A program made the position numbers and the translations under genes. A stretch of DNA of 64,000 bases, taken from Hymenobacter frigidus (GTDB lineage: Bacteria > Bacteroidota > Bacteroidia > Cytophagales > Hymenobacteraceae). The notes beneath the pieces were generated by a model. That model was not told the origin of the DNA, made no database searches, and worked only from the letters and a program-made list of their open reading frames with translations. The stretch is taken from contig NZ_BMGY01000008.1 of assembly GCF_014640435.1 (NCBI RefSeq), forward strand, positions 1 to 64,000, written 5' to 3'. Numbering within the stretch: position 1 is the first letter of the stretch; each line of letters begins with the position of its first letter. Below are positions 17,521 through 25,852 of this stretch, piece after piece.

Positions 17521-17548
17521 AAGGCCGCCCGATGGGCGGCCTTTTTTG
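17521..17548 (+). terminator. Rho-independent terminator of secDF
   Basis: Perfect 10-bp stem AAGGCCGCCC / GGGCGGCCTT (17521-17530 and 17534-17543) with a 3-nt loop and a T run. Confidence 0.9.
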
Positions 17549-18183
17549 TGGGTCCTACGCGTTAAATCAATTGGTCAGAAAATCTCAAAATCAACTAAGT
17601 ACGTAGCTCAGGCAACGCTTCTTACTTACCTTCCGAATGGTAGGCAAAAGCCCGCCAACCGCCGCCCGATGCTGCACGTGTTACCCTCCAATTCTGCGCC
17701 TCCCACCCTGCCGGAATGCCGGCCTCATCGTCATCGGCTACTATCTGCACTCAAGCTAATTCCCGGCTCGAAAAACCTATTGCTGCGGTGATGGGGGCAG
17801 GACATGGCCAAACCACAGCGCTCGCTACATCAGCTAAGCTAAACCATTCGAAGCCCCACGCTGTCAAGCTACTGGCAGCCTCCTCAGACGCATCCCGTTC
17901 CAGAACTATCAAAATAGCTTTCGCAGAAACCCATCGTGAGCAGGCAGCAAGCCAACTCGAAATTATTATTACCCCAGCACCACTGGTAGCAGTCCGCAGC
18001 GCTGCTATTGAATCATCAATATTGGCAGCAAAAACGCTAACGACTGAGGCACGGACCCGCAACTCAATAACCGCTGCCGGAAAGCGCGACCAAGCGAGAA
18101 ACACCCTTTCGACATCCACGGCTTCCTCACGCTTAGCTTCGGGAAAGCGCCCTACTTACTTATTTGATTTTCATTACTAATCG
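17549..18183. other. Gene-poor stretch between secDF and the cytochrome-like gene
   Basis: About 630 bases of lower GC content. Two overlapping frames exist on opposite strands: plus 17716-18180 (154 residues, Ser/Thr/Ala-rich, no fold apparent) and minus 17751-18119 (122 residues, with a hydrophobic GAGVIIISSWLAACSRW segment). Neither matches a family I know and neither has a recognisable promoter. It may be a decayed gene. Confidence 0.35.
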
Positions 18184-18588
18184 ATGTTTATGCCCCGTTT
18201 ATTTCCGGCGCTGAGCCGAATACTGCTGCTGGGAGCTGTCGCCCTTTTGGGCAGTGCGGCCGGCTGCACCTATGCCAACGGCGACCAAGCCCCCATTGTG
18301 GTGCCTTGCGATGCGACCAGCCAAACCGTTACCTACGCCGGGGTAATCTCGCCCATTTTTGATGCCAATTGCCGGCAGTGCCATGCCAACAATGTGGCCT
18401 CTACATTGGGTGGAGGCGTTGCGCTCGGCGATTATCAGAGCATTAAGCGCTACGGAATCGTCGGCATACTGGGCTCCATCGAGCACACCCCAGGCTACCT
18501 CCCCATGCCCAAGGGCCGGGCCAAAATGGCGGAGTGCGACATTATCCGCATCAAGGTCTGGATGGCAGCGGGAGCACTTAATAATTAA
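18184..18588 (+). CDS. Cytochrome-c-like lipoprotein with one CxxCH motif
   Basis: This 134-residue protein carries a lipoprotein-type signal (ILLLGAVALLGSAAGCTY; ATG 18184 or 18190) and one haem-c attachment motif, CRQCH, in ISPIFDANCRQCHANN near residue 60. A possible distal Met ligand is in YLPMPKG, and the end KVWMAAGAL is typical of the short c-type domains found in Bacteroidota. It should sit outside the inner membrane and bind one haem. The next two genes follow at 11-nt and 24-nt distances, forming a likely operon. Confidence 0.8.
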   Translation: MFMPRLFPALSRILLLGAVALLGSAAGCTYANGDQAPIVVPCDATSQTVTYAGVISPIFDANCRQCHANNVASTLGGGVALGDYQSIKRYGIVGILGSIEHTPGYLPMPKGRAKMAECDIIRIKVWMAAGALNN

Positions 18589-18599
18589 TTCTATTGCTT

Positions 18600-19190
18600 A
18601 TGAAACGGCCTTTTTCGCTATTCCTAGCGGTGCTGTGGCTACTGAGCCTGAGCGCGGCGCACGCCCAAACCCGGTACCTGACCAAAACAGGGCACGTGTC
18701 TTTTTTCTCGGCTACGCCCATTGAGGACATCGACGCACGTAACCAGCAGGTGGCCGCTGTGCTCGATTTAGGCACCGGCCAACTGGCGTTTTCATTGCCC
18801 GTCAAAGGGTTCGTTTTTAAGCGCACCCTGATGCAGGAGCACTTCAACGAGAGCTACCTGGAGTCGGACAAGTACCCCAAGGCTACGTTTACGGGCCGTT
18901 TTGCCGGGCTTGATGCAGCCACGCTTGCCCTGCCCGGCCCCCACGCCGTGCAGGTAGCCGGCGACCTTACCCTGCACGGCGTGACGCGGCGCATTCTGGT
19001 GCCCGCCAGCCTGGAACTGCAGGGTGGCCAGCTGGTAGCCGCCGCCACCTTCATTGTGGCCTCGGCCGACTATGGCATCGAAATTCCACTACTCGTGCGC
19101 GACAACATCGCCAAGACCGTTACGGTGCGGGTAGACCTCACCTGTGCGCCGGTGCCAAGCGTAGCCGATGCGGCCCGCTCGCCGCGCTAG
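18600..19190 (+). CDS. YceI family periplasmic protein
   Basis: This 196-residue protein starts at ATG 18600 with a signal peptide ending SAAHAQ. The YceI lipocalin-like beta-barrel is shown by GHVSFFSATPIEDIDA, FKRTLMQEHFNESYLESDKYP and GDLTLHGVTR. Family members bind polyisoprenoid-like lipids in the periplasm. It is linked on both sides to the cytochrome-like lipoprotein and the DUF5777 barrel protein, a grouping that suggests a role in a periplasmic redox or lipid-binding unit (inference). Confidence 0.88.
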   Translation: MKRPFSLFLAVLWLLSLSAAHAQTRYLTKTGHVSFFSATPIEDIDARNQQVAAVLDLGTGQLAFSLPVKGFVFKRTLMQEHFNESYLESDKYPKATFTGRFAGLDAATLALPGPHAVQVAGDLTLHGVTRRILVPASLELQGGQLVAAATFIVASADYGIEIPLLVRDNIAKTVTVRVDLTCAPVPSVADAARSPR

Positions 19191-19214
19191 TTTCCCATCG
19201 TTTTCCACTGCTCT

Positions 19215-20132
19215 ATGCTTCGCAATTTTTACACCCCTCATCTGGGCGCGGGCCTGCTGCTAAGCGGGCTACTGGCCCTGGCCACTCCCGCCCACGCCCA
19301 AACCGACCTGCTGGCGGACCTCGAAAAACAGACCGTCGACTCGACCAGGCGCGAGGTGGTGGCGGCCACGTTCAAGGGCACGCACATTATCAACGCGCAG
19401 TCCGTCGAAACGCCGGGGCAGGGCACGCTGGCCTTCCTCATTCAGCACCGCTTCGGCACGCTGAACAGCGGCGCGTACGAGTTTTTCGGGCTTGACCAGG
19501 CCGTGCTGCGCCTCAGCTTCGAGTACGGCCTCACCAACCGGCTGGCGGTGGGCGTGGGGCGTACCAACATCGACAAAACGTTCGATGGCTTCGTGAAATA
19601 CAAGGCGCTGCAACAAACCACCGGCGCGCGGCCCATGCCGGTTTCGGTTACGCTGTTTGCATCGGCGGCCATCACCACGCTGCGCTTCACCGACCCCGCC
19701 GTGGAACGCAACACCGCTTCGCGGGTCGACTACGCTTACCAGGCCCTCATCGCCCGGAAATTCAGCCCCGGGCTGTCGGTGCAGCTCATGCCCACGCTCA
19801 TTCACCGCAACTTCGTGGCCAACGCGGCCATGCAGAACGATGTGTACGCCATTGGGGCCGGCCTGCGCCAGAAGCTGACCAAGCGCGTGGCCCTCACCGC
19901 CGACTATTTCTACCTGTTGCCCGGCAACACCGCCCGCAATTACCGCAACGCCCTGGGCCTGGGCTTCGACATTGAAACCGGCGGCCACGTTTTCCAGCTG
20001 CATTTCACCAATGCCAAGGGCATGACCGAGAAGTTTTTCGTGCCCCAAACCGATGGCAATATTTTCAACGGCGACATCTACTTCGGCTTCACGGTAGCCA
20101 GGAATTTCACCATCAAATCGCAGCTGAAGTGA
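19215..20132 (+). CDS. DUF5777 family outer-membrane beta-barrel protein
   Basis: This 305-residue protein has a signal peptide (ending TPAHAQ) and a barrel-like pattern of alternating strands. The family segment includes FKGTHIINAQSVETPGQG, FLIQHRFGTLNSGAYEFFGLD and GLTNRLAVGVGRT. It ends FTVARNFTIKSQLK. Its function is not established; it is repeatedly found with YceI and c-type cytochrome genes in this phylum (from memory). Its stop lies right at the edge of a perfect 38-bp inverted repeat. Confidence 0.8.
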   Translation: MLRNFYTPHLGAGLLLSGLLALATPAHAQTDLLADLEKQTVDSTRREVVAATFKGTHIINAQSVETPGQGTLAFLIQHRFGTLNSGAYEFFGLDQAVLRLSFEYGLTNRLAVGVGRTNIDKTFDGFVKYKALQQTTGARPMPVSVTLFASAAITTLRFTDPAVERNTASRVDYAYQALIARKFSPGLSVQLMPTLIHRNFVANAAMQNDVYAIGAGLRQKLTKRVALTADYFYLLPGNTARNYRNALGLGFDIETGGHVFQLHFTNAKGMTEKFFVPQTDGNIFNGDIYFGFTVARNFTIKSQLK

Positions 20133-20220
20133 GTTAAAAGTTGAGAGTTAAAAGTTAAAAAAACCCTACCTGATTACTCGGATAGGGTTTTTTTAACTTT
20201 TAACTCTCAACTTTTAACTC
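20131..20220. terminator. Perfect 38-bp inverted repeat, bidirectional terminator
   Basis: Arms 20131-20168 and 20183-20220 are exact reverse complements over 38 bp, with a 14-nt loop. The inner part (AAACCCTA / TAGGGTTT) has T runs on both sides, suiting the two convergent genes. The outer part is built of AGTTAAAAGTT words. Confidence 0.9.
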
Positions 20221-20225
20221 ATTCC

Positions 20226-20828
20226 CTACACCGTGATGCCTTCGGCTACTACGCTCTGCACCTCGGGCACCATGCGCTTCAGCAGGTTCTCGATACCGGA
20301 CTTCAGGGTGACGGTGGCCGAGGGGCAGCCGGAGCACGAACCCTGCAGGTTCACGGTCACGACGCCTTCGTGGTAGCTTTTGAAGGTGATGTTGCCCCCG
20401 TCCTGCTCCACGGCGGGACGCACGTAGTTGTCGAGCAGGTCGATGACTTTCTGGGCAATCTGGCCGTCCTGCTGGGTGGGGTCGCCGGCGGTAGCGGCCT
20501 GGGCGGCCTTCTGCTCAGCGGCGGGGTCCACCAGGAAAATGGGACCACCGGCTTCCACGTAGCTTTTCAGAAACTGGCGCAGCTCGGGGATGAGCTGGGT
20601 CCAGGCTAGCGCGGGCTGGCTTTTGGTGATGGTAACGAAGTTCTGGGCGATGAACACGCGGCCCACGTAGTCGAATCCGAATAGCTCCTGCGCCAGCGGC
20701 GAGTTGGCGGCGGCTTCGAGATTGGGATAATCTACGCTCACGCCATCGACCAGCAGGTTCGAGTTGAGGACAAACTTCATGCTCTCCGGGTTGGGAGAGG
20801 CTTCGGCGTAAATGGAAACGGCGGACAT
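20226..20828 (-). CDS. NifU/Nfu-type Fe-S cluster scaffold protein
   Basis: This 200-residue cytoplasmic protein has an N-terminal Nfu domain (ASPNPESMKFVLN, FGFDYVGRVFIAQNFVTITK) and a C-terminal NifU domain (RPAVEQDGGNITFKSYHEG). The cluster-binding CxxC is in GSCSGCPSA near residue 163. It should carry iron-sulphur clusters to target enzymes. The linker (about residues 95-120) is Ala/Gln-rich. It converges on the DUF5777 gene. Confidence 0.9.
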   Translation of the reverse strand: MSAVSIYAEASPNPESMKFVLNSNLLVDGVSVDYPNLEAAANSPLAQELFGFDYVGRVFIAQNFVTITKSQPALAWTQLIPELRQFLKSYVEAGGPIFLVDPAAEQKAAQAATAGDPTQQDGQIAQKVIDLLDNYVRPAVEQDGGNITFKSYHEGVVTVNLQGSCSGCPSATVTLKSGIENLLKRMVPEVQSVVAEGITV

Positions 20829-20978
20829 ATAGCTAGTAGTTAATGGTCAGTGATTAACGGTCAGTTTCACAAATGGCTCATTGCCTCCCGGTTTCAACCG
20901 AACAACAAGCACCTGACCATGCAAAGGTACAACCGCGACCGGGCCGCGGAGGTTGCAAATGTACCTACATTGATTGAG

Positions 20979-22058
20979 TTAAACCCGGTTGGCCCGGGCG
21001 CGCAGCAGCAGGTCGGCCAGCACGAGCTGGGTCATGGCCTCCACGATGGGCACGGCGCGGGGCAGCACGCAGGGGTCGTGGCGGCCGCGGCCCACCAACG
21101 TAACGGCCTCGCCCTGGTCATTGATGGTTTGCTGGGGCTGGAGCAGCGTGGCTACGGGCTTGAAGGCGACCCGGAAATAAATGTCCTGGCCGTTGGAAAT
21201 GCCGCCCTGGCTGCCGCCGCTGTGGTTGGTGCGGGTGCGCACCGCGCCGGCCGCGTCGGTATAAAATTCGTCGTTGTGCACCGAGCCCGGCAGCTGCGTG
21301 CCCGCAAAGCCGGAGCCAAACTCGAACCCCTTCACGGCATTGATGCTGAGCAGCGCGTGGCCCAGCACGGCGGGCAGCTTATCAAACACGGGCTCGCCGA
21401 GGCCAGCGGGCACGTTGCGGGCCACCCCCGTGATTACGCCGCCCACGGTGTCGTGCGCGGCCTGCGCGGCCCGAATGCGCGCTTCCATCAGCGCGGCGGT
21501 TTCGGGGTGGGGGCAGCGCACCAGATTGGTATCGATGAGACTCAAATCCAGGGATTCGTAGCCCATGGGCACTTCTATTTCGCCCACCGCCGAAACGTAG
21601 GCCACCGTATCGATGCCAAAATGCGCCAGCAGCCGCGCGGCCACGGCCCCGGCCGCCACGCGGGCGGCCGTTTCGCGGGCCGAGCTGCGGCCCCCGCCCC
21701 GGTAGTCGCGGCGGCCGTACTTGGCGTCGTAGGTGTAGTCGGCGTGGCTGGCGCGGTAGGCGTTCGCAATGTGCGAGTAGTCGTCGGAACGCTGGTCGGC
21801 GTTGGGGATGAACAGGCTGATGGGCGTGCCGGTGGTCACGCCCTCGAACAGCCCCGACTGGATATGCACCGTGTCGGCCTCCTTGCGCGGGGTGGTCAGG
21901 TCGCTTTGGCCGGGCCGGCGGCGGTCCAGCGCGGCTTGAATGTGGGCCGCATCCACGGCCACACCAGCCGGGCAACCGTCGATAATGACGCCGATGCCCG
22001 CCCCGTGCGACTCGCCAAATGTGGTGATGCGAAAGAGAGAGCCGAAGGTATTGGACAT
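20979..22058 (-). CDS. aroC: Chorismate synthase
   Basis: This 359-residue enzyme makes chorismate from 5-enolpyruvylshikimate-3-phosphate at the end of the shikimate pathway, using reduced FMN. Signatures are [19 protein letters not shown] at the start, [20 protein letters not shown] and [14 protein letters not shown]. Length is normal. No other aro genes are nearby. A hairpin repeat lies 43 nt upstream. Confidence 0.96.
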   Translation of the reverse strand: MSNTFGSLFRITTFGESHGAGIGVIIDGCPAGVAVDAAHIQAALDRRRPGQSDLTTPRKEADTVHIQSGLFEGVTTGTPISLFIPNADQRSDDYSHIANAYRASHADYTYDAKYGRRDYRGGGRSSARETAARVAAGAVAARLLAHFGIDTVAYVSAVGEIEVPMGYESLDLSLIDTNLVRCPHPETAALMEARIRAAQAAHDTVGGVITGVARNVPAGLGEPVFDKLPAVLGHALLSINAVKGFEFGSGFAGTQLPGSVHNDEFYTDAAGAVRTRTNHSGGSQGGISNGQDIYFRVAFKPVATLLQPQQTINDQGEAVTLVGRGRHDPCVLPRAVPIVEAMTQLVLADLLLRARANRV

Positions 22059-22100
22059 GGGTTGAGATTGCGGAAAATTAGTTTTTAATTACGAGCCAAC

Positions 22101-22203
22101 TGTCATCCTGAGCTTGCGAAGGACCTTAGCAGGTCAGCACGGTTTTGCAGTAATCCTACTTAACATTGCAGCGGCACAAGGTCCTTCGCAGGCTCAGGAT
22201 GAT
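22101..22203. repeat. Dispersed hairpin repeat, copy 5
   Basis: Arms 22101-22127 and 22178-22203, nearly perfect, about 24 nt downstream of the BatD-like stop (minus strand). Arm sequence as in copy 3. Confidence 0.85.
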
Positions 22204-22226
22204 AATCGGCCCGCACCACCGCAAAA

Positions 22227-23735
22227 CTACTGCCGCCGCCCGGCCCGCCACCAGCCCACGCCTGCCACGGCCACCAGCCCCACCAAGAGCCAGTCGGCGT
22301 AGCGGCGCACGTCGCGGTACACGTCGAGCGACTGCATCGTCGTGTCGGCCTGGGCCAGCGCGGGGCCATAGAAGGGGTCGGCCTCCGGCCTGGGCAGCGG
22401 GGCCGCTGCGGCTACCACGCCGCGCACCATTGGGCGCAGGCCGGGCCGCAACGTGTCGTAGCGGCCCGTGGCAGGATTAAATACGATGAACTGCAACAGG
22501 CTGTCGAGGGGCAGCAGGCCGGGCCGCCGAGCCACCAGCCGGTAGCGAAACAACTTGCGCCCGCCCCCGGGAGTGGGGTTCTCGCGCACTTCGGGCCCGT
22601 ACACTTCCAACCCGGGCCACGGAGCTATGGGCGGAGCCAGCACCGCCGACAAGTTGCCCTGGCCTTCCACCCCAAAGGAATAAGTGAACGACTCCCCCAC
22701 CCGGAAACTGGTCCGGCTGATGGCCTCCACGGCCCGGTAGCTGCCCACGGCGGCCACTCCGCGCCGGGAAGCGTCGGGCAGGGGCCGCACCTGCACCGTG
22801 ACGCCCGGCGACAGAAAGGTTTTGTAGCCCGCCAGCCGATTGTCCTGGCCAGCTTCGGGCTTTTTCAACACTTTGAATTTCACCATGGTCAGGGCCAGGG
22901 GCGGAAAGCGCAAGGGCTGGGCCGTAAGCGGATAGTACACGTTTTCGGCCAGGCGAAAACGCAGGTAGCGCTGGCCCCGGTAGCGCACCGAATCGGGCGT
23001 GACGCTGGCTTCGGGACCGGGCTCCTGCCAAGCCGTGGGCTGGTGCAGCTCGTGCAGCAGCGGCGGCAGCTGGTCGTCGAAATCGTGAAAGGCCAGCAGC
23101 TCTTGGTCGGTGGGCAGCAGGTAAAAGTAGAGGCCCACCCGCACACCTTGGCCCACAAACACGCTGGGGCGGTCGGCCACCACGGCCATAAAGGCGTGGT
23201 CGGGCACTTCCTGGTACAGCACGGGCTTGGGCTTGCCAAACAGCTTGTCGAGGTCGCCCACGGCTTGCAGGGGTGCCGTAGGGTTGGCGGGCTTGGTGAG
23301 CGCCGTGGGATTTGCGGGTGCGGCCGGCCCCACCCGCACGGTGGACCCGCTGCTGCGCAGCACCACCCCATTCACCGTCAGCTGAAACGGTTTGATGACG
23401 TACTCACCCTCGCCGTAGGGCACGTAGCGTTGGGTAATGGTAAGGTCGGCAAAGCGGCGGCCCTGCACGATGCGCGTAGTGGTGGTGCTGGTTTTTCCAC
23501 TTTTCTTAAAGCCTTCCAGCTCCGGAAAATCAGAATACCGGCCCAACGTACCGCCACGCAGCCGAAACCCCAGTGTGAATACGCCCGTTACGAGCAACGT
23601 AGCCGGCCCGGGCACCAGCGCCACGTCGGGCGGGACGGGGGTGGTGGGCACCGGTTGAGGCGGCGTTTGGGCCCGGTTGCTCACCGGCTTCAGCAGGCCC
23701 AGCAACAGTATAGTAACCGCCCAAAATCTCCCCAT
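22227..23735 (-). CDS. BatD-like (oxygen tolerance) protein
   Basis: This 502-residue protein starts at ATG 23735 with a signal peptide (FWAVTILLLGLLKPVSNRAQ). It has the BatD arrangement: beta-rich repeats with FPELEGFKKSGKTSTTTTRI and QRYVPYGEGEYVIKPFQLTVNG, a middle region YQEVPDHAFMAVVADRPSVF, and a C-terminal membrane helix (WLLVGLVAVAGVGWW) followed by basic residues. BatD usually sits in a moxR-batABCD operon. Here it stands alone; a moxR gene is at 55258, 32 kb away. A promoter is present at 23796-23828. Confidence 0.75.
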   Translation of the reverse strand: MGRFWAVTILLLGLLKPVSNRAQTPPQPVPTTPVPPDVALVPGPATLLVTGVFTLGFRLRGGTLGRYSDFPELEGFKKSGKTSTTTTRIVQGRRFADLTITQRYVPYGEGEYVIKPFQLTVNGVVLRSSGSTVRVGPAAPANPTALTKPANPTAPLQAVGDLDKLFGKPKPVLYQEVPDHAFMAVVADRPSVFVGQGVRVGLYFYLLPTDQELLAFHDFDDQLPPLLHELHQPTAWQEPGPEASVTPDSVRYRGQRYLRFRLAENVYYPLTAQPLRFPPLALTMVKFKVLKKPEAGQDNRLAGYKTFLSPGVTVQVRPLPDASRRGVAAVGSYRAVEAISRTSFRVGESFTYSFGVEGQGNLSAVLAPPIAPWPGLEVYGPEVRENPTPGGGRKLFRYRLVARRPGLLPLDSLLQFIVFNPATGRYDTLRPGLRPMVRGVVAAAAPLPRPEADPFYGPALAQADTTMQSLDVYRDVRRYADWLLVGLVAVAGVGWWRAGRRQ

Positions 23736-23795
23736 AGCCACCCGATAATTAGCCCCTTTGAAAGTAGCGCTAAACGCTTCAATGCGCCTTTCCGA

Positions 23796-23828
23796 CAAAA
23801 TTACAATTCCTTATTTATAAGTAAGCAA
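23796..23828 (-). promoter_or_regulatory. Promoter of the BatD-like gene
   Basis: Minus-strand -33 TTG (23828-23826) and -7 TAATTTTG (23803-23796), 22-nt spacer. The ATG at 23735 is about 55 nt downstream. Confidence 0.6.
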
Positions 23829-24007
23829 CGATTCAATAAGTGAAAAATACGGGTTCACTGAATCCTTTTGCACCTCAAGTACCGTATCTGCCCACGAATC
23901 ACCCTATCGGGGCTGACGGCTGCTGCGCAAATCGGGCTTCGGTGCCGCTTGTAATTTGACTGTTTCCCCCAATTATTTTCAATTTCTCACTTAATCACAC
24001 CACGCTC

Positions 24008-24766
24008 ATGTCTGATAAAATTCAGCCCCGCGGCTCCGACGATACCACGTTCGCCCAGCCGCTGTACACGCCCATCAAGCGCCGCTCTTTCTTCATGTAT
24101 GCCGGTGCTACGGCCGGTGCTACGGCTCTCGTGCTCGCGGGCTGCAGCGACGACAATGAGGATGTTGCTCCCAACAACGGCATCCCCCTCGGCGCTGGCG
24201 ACGTCGGTGTGCTCAACTATGCTTACGCCCTGGAGCAGCTCGAAGCCGCTTTCTACGCGCAGGTAAAAGCCCTGACTCCGGTTGGTGGAACTGGCCTTGC
24301 GCAGATTGAGAAAGATTATTTCAACGAAGTGGCCGCGCACGAAGCTATTCACCGCGACTTTTTTAAGGCGGCCATCAACCGTGATGCCCCCGGCAAGATT
24401 CTGCAGAACCTGACCCCAAACTTTACCAATATTGACTTCACCAAGCGTCTCAAGTCGGCTTCCGACACGAGACTGGGTGTGCTCGATGCCGCCAAAGCAT
24501 TCGAGGACCTTGGTGTAGCCGCCTACAACGGCGCGGGCAAGCTCATTAAAACGCCTGCCTACCTGGTTATTGCTGGACAGATTGTATCGGTGGAAGCCCG
24601 CCACGCCGCTTATGTGCGTGAACTGGTGACGCCGGGCTCGTTTGCCTCCGACGACATCGTGGACCGCGTCTCCGGCCTCGACAAAGCCATGACGCCAGTG
24701 GACGTCATCGCCGCGGCTCAAGGCTTCATCATGGAGAAGCTCGACGCCAGCACGGTCGGCAAATAA
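24008..24766 (+). CDS. Ferritin-like protein, twin-arginine lipoprotein (pair 1, first gene)
   Basis: This 252-residue protein has a twin-arginine signal (IKRRSFFMYAG) ending in lipobox LAGC, so it is likely exported folded and lipidated. The mature part is a four-helix ferritin-like domain (PF13668 type). Expected metal ligands are present: ALEQLEAAFY in helix 1, HEAIH in helix 2, FEDLG in helix 3 and VEARH in helix 4. Related proteins are called desiccation-related, but no function is proven. It is followed 33 nt later by a second ferritin-like gene. Confidence 0.8.
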   Translation: MSDKIQPRGSDDTTFAQPLYTPIKRRSFFMYAGATAGATALVLAGCSDDNEDVAPNNGIPLGAGDVGVLNYAYALEQLEAAFYAQVKALTPVGGTGLAQIEKDYFNEVAAHEAIHRDFFKAAINRDAPGKILQNLTPNFTNIDFTKRLKSASDTRLGVLDAAKAFEDLGVAAYNGAGKLIKTPAYLVIAGQIVSVEARHAAYVRELVTPGSFASDDIVDRVSGLDKAMTPVDVIAAAQGFIMEKLDASTVGK

Positions 24767-24799
24767 TCTCCCTTCCCTCACTTGTAATCAACTTTTGTT

Positions 24800-25681
24800 A
24801 TGGATTTCTTCAAAATAATTGACCAACTTTCGGAAGTGGATGCCGATGTGCTAGGCCGCTTCGATTCGCGCCGCGCCGTATTCGGTTCGCTGGGCACTGC
24901 CGCTAAGCGTTCGGCTTTGGCTGCCGCTCCATTGTTCCTGGGTGCATTGTTCCAAAAGGCCTACGCTGGTACTACCGCCACTCCGGTTGAAGTGCTGCAG
25001 TACGCCTTGGCCCTAGAGCTGTTCGAGCAAGACTTCTACAAGAAGGTGCAGGCTTCGGCCCAGTACACGACGGCTTCGGCGGCCGACAAGGCGGCCATCG
25101 ACCAAATCAAGCGGCACGAAGACGCGCACGCCACGCTGTTGGCCGGTGCTATTCGGGGCCTCGGCGCTGTGCCAGTAACTGGTGTTACGTTTAAGCAAGC
25201 AGCATTTGCAGGCTTGGTTACTTTCAAAACTGGTCCGGCTGCCACCACCCAGCTCGGTGTTGCCCAGCTGCTGGAAGACACCGGCGTACGTGCCTACAAA
25301 GGCCGCGCCGGCGAACTACTCGGCACCGACCTGCTGACTGTGGCACTGCAAATTCACTCGGTAGAAGGCCGTCACGCGGCCAAAATCCGCGGCATGCGCG
25401 GTCAGCGCGCCTGGGTGAACCCTGCCGATGACCTGGCGGCTCACCCCGTGTACACGAGCGGCGTAACTGCCGGCTCGACTCCTGGAGCATTCGGTCTCGT
25501 GGTTCCACCTTACACGGCTGCTAGCCCACGTGAAGACAACACCGTGCAGTCGAACGTGCCCATCACCACCGGCTTGGGTACCCCTTACACGGCTGCTGAT
25601 GCACAAGCCTCGTTCGATGAGTTCCTGCAGGTTGCTGAGGTGCTCGACAACTCGCGTGCAGGCATATTTATTGGCGCCTAA
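24800..25681 (+). CDS. Ferritin-like protein, twin-arginine signal (pair 1, second gene)
   Basis: This 293-residue protein has a later twin-arginine stretch (DSRRAVFGSLG) followed by a hydrophobic segment ending QKAYA, so it is probably a soluble periplasmic protein. Ferritin-like ligands are intact: ALELFEQDFY, HEDAH, LEDTG and VEGRH. A C-terminal extension of about 70 residues (from near 225) contains NTVQSNVPITTG and ASFDEFLQVAEVLDNSRAG and is not part of the four-helix core. It likely forms an operon with the preceding gene, and a terminator follows. Confidence 0.8.
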   Translation: MDFFKIIDQLSEVDADVLGRFDSRRAVFGSLGTAAKRSALAAAPLFLGALFQKAYAGTTATPVEVLQYALALELFEQDFYKKVQASAQYTTASAADKAAIDQIKRHEDAHATLLAGAIRGLGAVPVTGVTFKQAAFAGLVTFKTGPAATTQLGVAQLLEDTGVRAYKGRAGELLGTDLLTVALQIHSVEGRHAAKIRGMRGQRAWVNPADDLAAHPVYTSGVTAGSTPGAFGLVVPPYTAASPREDNTVQSNVPITTGLGTPYTAADAQASFDEFLQVAEVLDNSRAGIFIGA

Positions 25682-25720
25682 TTGTTGATTGCCCCAATTT
25701 TTAGGGTAACATATTCTGAT

Positions 25721-25760
25721 AAAGCCGGTTCCGCGCATGCGGGACCGGCTTTGTTTTTTA
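25721..25760 (+). terminator. Terminator after ferritin-like pair 1
   Basis: Stem of 14 bp (25721-25734 and 25739-25752, one G-U pair) with a GCAT loop, followed by T-rich sequence. Confidence 0.85.
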
Positions 25761-25790
25761 GGGCTTTGCAACCAATGGATGGGCAACGAG

Positions 25791-25798
25791 TACCTTTG
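25791..25798 (+). promoter_or_regulatory. -7 promoter motif for ferritin-like pair 2
   Basis: TACCTTTG, with TTTG at about 25764-25767 upstream, 54 nt before the ATG. With the terminator just before it, this shows the second pair is transcribed separately. Confidence 0.55.
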
Positions 25799-25852
25799 TA
25801 GCGGCCGCGCCCCGACGTACGGGGCAAGCAGGCTGGCTTGATTAACCTACGG

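Noticed and set aside
20850..22088. 412-codon plus-strand frame opposite aroC
   Set aside because: It is a GC-driven shadow of a clearly conserved chorismate synthase gene; its translation is His/Gly/Val-rich with no motif.
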